Below are positions 47,301-64,000 of a stretch of DNA of 64,000 nucleotides, one piece after another. The first letter of the stretch is position 1, and each line of letters starts with the position of its first letter. The notes beneath the pieces were generated by a model. That model saw only the letters and a program-made list of their open reading frames with translations, was not told the origin of the DNA and did no database searches. A program made the position numbers and the translations under genes. Source of the DNA: Mesaphorura yosii (Eukaryota; Arthropoda; Collembola; Poduromorpha; Tullbergiidae); contig WIXG01000060.1 of NCBI GenBank assembly GCA_009869945.1, positions 62,001-126,000 on the forward strand, given 5' to 3'.

Positions 47301-50300
47301 AAATGACTGTGGGCAGATCTTTCTTTCTACTTTCTCCTCGTCTCAAGCATCCAAGTCAAGTCCGTACTTAATACTATACTAAATATTCCGGTTGAGATTG
47401 CCGGTGTCCAGAAAGTTTATGCCTTTCTTTCTGCTGCTCGCACGGCCCTGCCCTACCATGGATAAGATTACAATCAACCGATTTTATACTCAGTCTTTGT
47501 ATGTATTAATAGCACATAAATTAGGAGCAGGGCTTTAAAGTTTAGAATGCTGCATCGATGTCGCTTATGGAACTAATTTATTGACCGCACTTTGGTTCAG
47601 CTTCACTTACATATCTTGTGAACGAACAGTTTATCTTGCGTATTGTGTTTCTCATTCAAAATTGCGTATGTATTCATTAAAGATAAAAGTCCGGCACGGA
47701 ATGGGCCCTGACACATTCCGTGTGTTATTTATAAAATGGCCGATAACATTTCTATGACTTGTTTATAAATCCGACCCGAGCATTGTTCCTGTGTTTCTGT
47801 TGCTCTGCCGGTACAGCGAGCACTGGGCACGTTACTTAATTAAGGTCAAACTAGACAGATCTGGGATTTGATTGCGTGCATGCCTTGTTGTATGCGCTGT
47901 TGTGTAGAGAAGAAAGAATGCGGAAATCAAAGCAGTACTAGCAACAATCCACGATTGCATGGAAAATCGCTGTAGCACTCTTGCCAGAAATTCCAACATG
48001 CGAGCTGGAGAAGTTGTCAACCGTTTTCTCGTCAAACACTCTGACTTTCTTTTCTCTCTCTTACGGAAAAAATTCTGCACGTCAAAGCTGAAAATTGTGA
48101 GATCATCTAAATTAAGAAGGGGATCTTAAAATCATGGCTTGACATAAGAGAGCAACGAGGCGAGTGCTTTTTATGCGATTTCTTTCGTTATAACGCGCAA
48201 CATGAATAAAACATGCCGGCCCAACTTTCAAAGGAGACGCAAAGCAAACTAGCAAGGCCAGAATTTTTCTTTTTGCAATCCGCGAGTTCAAAGAAATTCG
48301 GATTGTCTGCAGTTGTGTACATAAATATTCGAGTTTGGCAGAATATAAATACATTATTATTGCAAAAATGTTGTTTGCAATACAAATAAGTCTGGGAACT
48401 TTTCTTCCCAGTCAGTCTTCGCATTCTTGGTAGTTTATGTCAAGTGGGACTGTGATACGATAACGTGAGCTGAGAGCATTAGTAAAAAAGTGCACAGTAC
48501 AAATTTGACACTGTGTCTCTCGAGTCTTTCAAGTTGAAAATGAACGAAAGAATTTCAGAGCGCAACGTGAGCGGATGCGGAAATTAAGCGATTCCGTGGA
48601 GAGTCCTTTTTAAATTACCTGTATGGCAATTTTTTCGCATGATTTCAAACCGGAGTCGACTGAAAGGTTTTCAAGCCTGGAATTCTTTTGGGACGTTATT
48701 TAGTCCTCGAAGGAAATACCCACGACTTGCCAAAGGAATTTCATCTAAGTCCTGTTGAAGGAAATTTGAATCATTTCCAGCTCGAGCCACCGCTGACGCA
48801 AAATATCAGACTGTAATACGCAAAACTTACAAATCCATTTCATTATTCACAATACACTTCACAAAAATGAGAATCACAAACCGAAAACCAATATATTTAA
48901 AAGCCGTGGCCCGGCCAGACTTGACTTTTCAAATCTGCCGAGTTAAATCCATCTCTCAGCCCGACGAACCCGAATATTGGCATTGTAAGCGGTAATTTAT
49001 ATTTCATGCAGGGCACAGTGCAGTGCAATTGGTTACGGTAGCAGTCAAATCAAAAACCACATTGGGCATGCCAAGGGCCAAGCGAAGGCATGTCATGCCA
49101 AACACCGTGCCGTGCCTTTTCGCTGTCGTATTGCTTTCAGGCATTTCAGGGGTTTGAGCTTCTGGCTTTGCTGATTCAAAAAACTTGTGAAACGAATGAA
49201 TGAATAATGTGATGCTTCCAGACAGACTGCTCACATATTTCATAAACGCTTACATTTTTCCAGCAGTTGCTCTGAGCTGGAGTCTAATTCCTATAACGCA
49301 ACGCAGTGGCGAAATAGCTACGGAGTGGAGCATAATCTGAATAGAATTGGCAGGGCGAGGCAGGCAAGCAGACTGGCACATTATTCTTGCATTCGCATGT
49401 GATTCATGGTCTGAGCCGAAAAGTCTTTTGTCAGAATTTGCATCGTATCTATCTTCAATCGTACTGCTGCGCTGCAAGCGTTTGCTCTGTCCAGGCTTCG
49501 CTTGCTGCGTGATGGCATGGAGCGATACACCGCAGAAGCAGGGCATAGGCACAAGACAAAGAAAAAGTCAGGCCAAGCCAAAAACTGAACCAGTCAAAAC
49601 CCAAAGCAAAAGCCAAACCGATATTTTTCTTCATGAACTGTTTTTGACAGTTTTGGCTTTGGCTTTCCTGCAGCCCTCAAAATAAAAATGAAATTGTTTT
49701 CTTACCGCGTGGAACTGGCTCGTAATGCCCGATTTTTCACTTGTGCAAGTTGAAAGGTCAATTTGTTTCTTTCTTCTCGGGATTTTTTACGCTAAAGCAT
49801 AATCGAGTGGGTTTGAGTGCAGGCATGCACGGGTGTGGGCATGGGTACGGATAAGGTCCGAATGGGTTTATTTCATGTGCACGCAATTCGCAATTCTGAA
49901 TTCATGGCTATTGCCTTGCTGGATGGCTTTCCCATTGCTATTCCATGTTATGGAAATATTTAACATTATTTGCCTCCTTGCCTTGCCTTCATTTATTTCA
50001 ATCTTTTATAACTCATGCTAACTGCCAATTTGAAGATTATTCAGCTGACATGGCATGGGCACGAGTTCAGATAAATGGACTTAAGGGCTTTACTCCACAT
50101 TGCTTTACTGTATCGTTGCGAACACGATACACGAGACGATCGCATGATACGACATAATGACATTTTTTCGGATCAATTTAAAATTGAATTGGCATTCAAA
50201 GGACGAAAGGGTTAAAGGCCGGCACCCGAAACTCAAGTCACGAAACAATGCAGTGCGGCAGGCAAAATGCAACGTAATGTAATGATGAGATGAGAAGAAG

Positions 50301-51202
50301 AAAAGCTAAATGTTAAATTACAGAAGCTGAAAATGAAAGCCGATGATATTACTGTTATGCGTGTACGCATACGTACGTACGCGCGTTTCTGTTGTAAAAA
50401 GTATCAAAGAAAGAATTCTCAAGTCAAAGTCAAAGGCTTGAATTTCTCCGTACAGGCAGAAATGGCCTGCCTTGTCTGGACCGTGAGTGTGATATGCGAG
50501 GCTTTGAGCTCATCTTGCACGGAGAAAGTGAAAAAGTATATAAAAGTACAATTTGTAAACAGTTCATGCCTGTGCACACTTTCTCACGTAACGTGAAGCG
50601 AACCAACTTTTTACTTATTATCTCACTTTACACGAAGTGGAAAGTCGGCAGAATTTTGTCTTTTCCTTGTAGCCTTGGCCTGACTGGAAACGGGAAAGCC
50701 AGAAATTATGATTCGCAGCCGATTCTTGAAATATATTCAGCGTGTCAATGTACAATGTATTGAATTTTTGAATTGAATGTTTGAATCCTGAATACTTTAG
50801 GATCTGAACCATCAAGCGGACGAACCGTCACGGCCGAAGAAGAACTCACTGATGATCTGAAACTCGCCATTCAGGATTCAAACTACTCCATGGCAAACTT
50901 GGCTAATCAGATGGACAGTATCGAAGGACTCGTCAGACTTTTGTGTCACGTAAGTCGCCATCAAGTTTAGTGCAATTGTACAATGTACAAGAAATGAAAT
51001 TGAATTGAAATCGTGTGATGTGATTTGAATGCAGAAAATGGAGCTGAACACCGACGCGGATTTTCTGGACGAAGGAACGCAGATTGACGATGGAAACTTG
51101 ATGTCGGACATAAAAACGAGATTTCGCCGAGCAGTTACATCGAAACGAACACGCCGGGTAAAGCGATTCTCACAAAAGCGGAGTGAATCCAGCTTGGTGT
51201 AA
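38060..51202 (+). CDS. TrpA1: TRPA1 cation channel, isoform from upstream first exon
   Basis: Exon A is 38060-38314. Shared exons: 40169-40416, 40489-40684, 40788-40958, 41238-41276, 41665-41784, 42176-42292, 42399-42602, 42734-42900, 43127-43239, 43563-43729, 43834-44003, 44079-44223, 44300-44425, 44498-44806, 44874-45019, 45134-45280, 45836-45962, 46036-46281, 46370-46435, 46660-46816, 50801-50949, 51035-51202. All phases close to 1,250 aa. A long ankyrin array spans about residues 90-700, with insect-like QGGEHGRTALH, QQHDLSTPVHLACAQG and HSHLLDQVDKDGNTALHLA. S1 starts near 776; S4 ends FLQR (947); the pore has TFSMMLGD (Gly1011-Asp1012); S6 leads into the TRP-like helix GLAVGDIESVRRNAQLKRL. 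It is a homotetrameric plasma-membrane Ca2+-permeable channel, known in insects as a chemical and heat sensor. There is a 15-residue loop insertion after the filter. An in-frame stop at 38,039 supports the start. Confidence 0.93.
39660..39697 (+). promoter_or_regulatory. TATA box plus initiator for TRPA1 first exon B
   Basis: TATAAGTA starts at 39,660 and ACAGT spans 39,692-39,696, with A39,694 as the likely start site 34 bases from the TATA box. ACAGT is one of the recognised arthropod initiator pentamers. The predicted leader before the ATG at 39,716 is only about 22 bases; the alternative ATG at 39,788 would have a 94-base leader. Confidence 0.6.
39716..39985 (+). CDS. TrpA1: TRPA1 alternative first exon B
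   Basis: An open frame from ATG 39,716 (90 codons) or from ATG 39,788 (66 codons, starting MERCCCLDES) ends at a GTGAGC donor in phase 0. It can therefore replace exon A in front of the shared exon at 40,169. It encodes an acidic run (DESDIASDDDGDQ) and then a basic one, unlike exon A. A TATA/initiator pair lies just upstream. Insect TrpA1 genes are known to use alternative first exons that change heat and chemical sensitivity. Exon B might instead be an internal exon, but no upstream partner is evident. Confidence 0.65.
46817..50800 (+). other. Four-kilobase intron near the end of TRPA1
   Basis: This is the largest intron of the shared TRPA1 body; most others are 70-500 bases. Its donor is an unusual GTTCGT. 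The frame stays open for about 81 codons past the donor, to 47,058. I recognise no gene on either strand inside it. Confidence 0.7.
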
Positions 51203-52762
51203 GCATATGGCGCTGCAAAGAAGATCATCGATGCTATGCTGGGAATCGTCGTCGTCGTAGCTCGTTCAGGATCAGGGTTTTAATCCCCTGAATTTATTCT
51301 GTGCGGAATTTTTGTATTGTCTTCACTAATTGTTTTCCCAGAGACGCATGCATTAGCGATTCCTTTTTGTCCGTGCTGCGCGCATTGCGATCTGCGTACG
51401 CACTAAGCACGGATCGAGTATTAGCTTAAGTGTAAGAGTATAGGCACACGGATCCTTCAATTCATAATGCATGTGCAATGCATATCCGCATCGCACCGCA
51501 CCATCCGTAGTTCAAAGTATAAGTATTGGATTTCCATTAGCGAAAGGTTTACATCTTTACTTTGGTTACGTGTTGTAAAAAGTTCAGAGTTCGTGAGACT
51601 GCATTAAAACTTTATAAAAACTGGCAGTAAATTATTAGACTAATCGTATTTCCCTTTACTTTACGCGGGCTCGAACTTGTACTCACTTTCCGGCACTTTC
51701 TGGGGTTGTTCTTACGCTGCAGGTGCGATGCGAGTGCGAATGGCGAATTCAGCGAGGTGCAAGGTTCGAAAATTGTTTTTATTAATGTGCACTCTAATAA
51801 TCATGATATTGGATCGTGCATCCATGCAATGTAACACCTTGTTTTATGGTTAAGTGTGGAGGAAACAGGTTCCGAGTCCGCGTAACTAATCTGCGTACGC
51901 GATTAATGTGTTTAAAACTTCCCGTTCAAAGTTCACATTTTGCTTTGCTTAGTCGTTCGTATGCACGCAAACTGTGCGTTGAGTTGGAATATTTTGAGTT
52001 GTTGTTAGCTTTATTGGCAAGAGGCTCTATTTTTATGAATTCTTGAGAAAGAATAGCAATCAAACGCTTGCAGCTTGTTTTTCACCATTTTGCTCGACTT
52101 CATTTTTCGATTTTCGTGATTGTAATTGCTTAATAATAAAAAAAAGTGCACTTGCCTTGCACGCTTCTTGTTTGTTTTGATATTGCTTTTATATCGACAC
52201 GCTAATCTGTGCTAAGCTTCAATAAATCTCTGTGTGTGCATGTAATTTTGTACCTGTATTCCGTCAGTGCAGTACCTGACTAAATATGATGTGGCTCAAT
52301 GGCGGTGGCATGGCGCGTGATGAATTGGTGCTTGAAATGTTGAATCGCTTGTGATAATATGTGATTGATATTGCCTGATAACTGAAATTGAATTGGAATG
52401 CAAGAATAGGAACATGGAAACAAGCCGCTGGTTTGGCAACGATTTTGTTAGTTTCTTTGGCCATGTTGGAATTGAATTGTGAATTGTTATTGAATTTAAT
52501 GATTAGTCTTCATGTTAATCTGTGGAATGTATGTTACACGAGTCATAATTCTTCTTTATCTTGTTTCCCAGCTAAAATCTTTGGAATTTCTTCCTTCCAG
52601 AATCTAGAAATAGAAATACACAATGTACTCAATCTACATGCGAATCTAAAGCACGGTATTGTAATATTCACAATATAGTTGGTGTTTAGACTAAGATGTA
52701 ATAGTAACAATATTCTTAAAAATTGTAGTTAGTAAGAATTGTGTGAATAAATGTTTTTTTTC
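51203..52762. other. 3' UTRs of convergent TRPA1 and esterase-like genes
   Basis: There is no coding potential in the 1.56 kb between the two stop codons. The plus-strand signal at 52,221 would end TRPA1. The nearest canonical minus-strand AATAAA (TTTATT at 52,010-52,015) would extend the esterase-like 3' UTR across it; a minus-strand ATTAAA at 52,495-52,500 is an alternative that would avoid overlap. Confidence 0.5.
52221..52226 (+). terminator. Probable poly(A) signal of TRPA1
   Basis: AATAAA is followed within a few bases by a GT-rich stretch (TGTGTGTGCATGT), the usual downstream element. It predicts a 3' UTR of about 1.0 kb. Another AATAAA at 52,746-52,751 lies next to the end of the opposing gene. 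Confidence 0.6.
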
Positions 52763-62260
<9,498 letters not shown>

Positions 62261-64000
62261 TTTGACTGACTGGATTGGAAAATGTGTGAGAATGATTTAC
62301 ACTTCCACACAATAAAAATGCAATAAATGCTCGGACCGCTGATAAATAAATCTAATTATCCGATCAATTAATTCGATATTCAGTGTTCTGCGGAGTTGGA
62401 GTATTTCTTGTTGGAACCGATCTCAGTTTCTACATGCACAAATCACTGCTGAGCGGATGTCAGCCGTCAGTCGATGCACCGGCACCAAGCACGCACGCTG
62501 TGTGTATCTTGGTTAATATTTTTCCCGGGATGTCAACTGCAGCACCATTTGTCTTTGCTTAATGGAGATTCTAATGGCCTCCTCAATTTTACGTTCTATT
62601 GCCTTGTCTCTCTTGTAAAAGCGCAGCGCAGCGTTGAGATTGTCTTTTGCTGCAGGTGGCGCGTGTGCACGAACCCAAATTCAGCTAAACGCAATGCAAC
62701 AGACAGCAATTCACTACAAAATTCACCGAAATTTAGCTTCAAAATTCAGTACGGATTTAAAGTCTTGACCGTGTGCAATATCCGTTTTACAGAGAAGAAG
62801 CTGGGTTCTTCTTTCGCATGGCAGCAGTGCAGAATTTGCGAGCTGAGTTCGAGTTAATTTTTAAGATCTTTTGACCCCCAGGCATTTCGCATAAGAATTG
62901 CATCGCCAACACGATAAGAGTTGGAAGCCGGTTCAGTTCATGCTTCCACGAGCATCTGTTTGAGTTGTGCTCTGGAGTGGTGAGTCCATCTTGTCTGTGC
63001 TCATAATGTCGAATCTCAGCCACTTTTATAAGACTCGACAGCAACACCGTGCTTTGTTTGTATCGCAGCGCAGCAACAATGCAATGAGAAATGTTATGTT
63101 GAGTATTTGACCGTGCTCAAGGTCACTTTTGCTTTTATTGAGCATATTGCATGGTTGAAATCGGATTCCTTTAATCGTAGCGTGAGAGTATTATGAGATA
63201 CCTCAGTACTTATGCCCACGTTGCTATTTTCGTATCCTCAGGTGAAAATTTTGGCTTTGTGGCCATTCCTTTGAATACATCACGAAGAGGAGAATTATCA
63301 AAACAAAGACAGATTCATGGAATGAAAAGCCCTAAACAAAGGCAAGAGTCTCACGACTTAAACGAATTGAATCATGAACACGTATTTACTTTGAAGTGAA
63401 GCAAACAGGACTCTAATGCACGAAACAAGTGAATCTCTAGCCTCAGGTGTACAAGACTTAAATAGTGTAAAGCGACCAGAGCATGTACTCAGAACAGAAT
63501 TCGCTTTTTGCATTTTTGCGAAAACAAGGACAAGATGCGAATTTACCTGAAACCTTTGCCTGCAAATGAATGATTATTAAAATGTCTGAGGTTGTGTTTT
63601 GATTGAAAATAAATTAGGCTGTCAGACCATTTCTGCAGGTTTGGGTTTCAAGTTTCGATCCACCAAGCGGCAACGGCAACGACTCATCTGTCCAGACTTG
63701 ACTCGTAATCAATTATAATTTTACGACGATATTTTCCATAATTTATGTGCACCTGCGTCGAGCTGGGCGGTTGAACAGTTCCATGACACGATTCGTGAGC
63801 TGTGATTCAATGGCTTGTCGCGTGTGAAAATATGTCCATGTTGAGTTCACTGGCCAAAGGCCAGCGCCATGGCAGACAGGGCTGCCGACAAGATTTTGGG
63901 TTCATTCAGTGCAAACTCATCAAGTGCAACAATTTGGGATATATTGCGCACCTGAACTCTGAATTTCAAGATGAAAAATGGAAACTGTCGGATTACGTTT
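62261..64000. other. Upstream region of the esterase-like gene
   Basis: I recognise no gene here. It should hold the esterase-like promoter on the minus strand, but I see no TATA box at a convincing distance. A near-palindrome (TGGCCAAAGGCCA) lies near 63,851. Confidence 0.5.

Noticed and set aside
38060-51202. Assignment as Painless or Pyrexia rather than TRPA1
   Set aside because: The long ankyrin array, the QQHDLSTPVHLACAQG and TFSMMLGD segments and the GLAVGDIESVRRNAQLKRLAMQ helix follow TRPA1 closely.

Overview
This window comes from a eukaryotic, almost certainly arthropod, nuclear genome. Its genes are split by short GT-AG introns. The TRPA1 gene resembles the insect form more than the vertebrate one, and two predicted promoters pair a TATA box with an arthropod-type initiator pentamer. 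I cannot fix the order; a non-insect hexapod or a crustacean would fit as well as an insect. I found no tRNA, rRNA, CRISPR array, or intact transposon or virus-like element.

Layout. 1-23,784 is a gene-poor block in which I recognise no conserved protein; it is rich in short imperfect tandem repeats of 4-6 bp. 23,785-25,286 (+) is neuroguidin (NGDN; six exons, 373 aa). 25,631-29,043 (-) is microspherule protein 1 (MCRS1; seven coding exons, 965 aa), convergent with NGDN. 30,205-33,103 (+) is a C2H2 protein with 14 zinc fingers (eight coding exons, 805 aa), divergent from MCRS1. 34,145-35,122 (+) is a small secreted, lipocalin-like glycoprotein (three exons, 275 aa). 35,123-38,059 has no recognisable gene. 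38,060-51,202 (+) is TRPA1, with two alternative first exons joined to 22 shared exons (about 1,250 aa). 52,763-62,260 (-) is a cholinesterase-like protein of ten exons (584 aa), convergent with TRPA1. 62,261-64,000 is its upstream region.

All exon models were assembled by hand from reading frame, splice consensus, phase compatibility and recalled family sequence. Each phase sum closes without a frameshift, but no transcript data were available. NGDN (ribosome biogenesis and translation), MCRS1 (chromatin complexes) and the zinc-finger protein look like housekeeping or regulatory genes. TRPA1, the lipocalin-like protein and the esterase-like protein are membrane or secreted products. I see no operon-like logic linking them.

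The most interesting points are: (1) the esterase-like protein keeps the oxyanion loop and the catalytic Glu and His, but has Gly (codon GGG) in place of the nucleophilic Ser; (2) TRPA1 carries a 15-residue Cys-containing basic insertion in the loop just after the selectivity filter; (3) TRPA1 has two in-phase alternative first exons, the second with its own TATA/initiator pair; (4) two very short introns are stop-free and multiples of three; (5) both convergent gene pairs appear to overlap or nearly overlap at their 3' ends.
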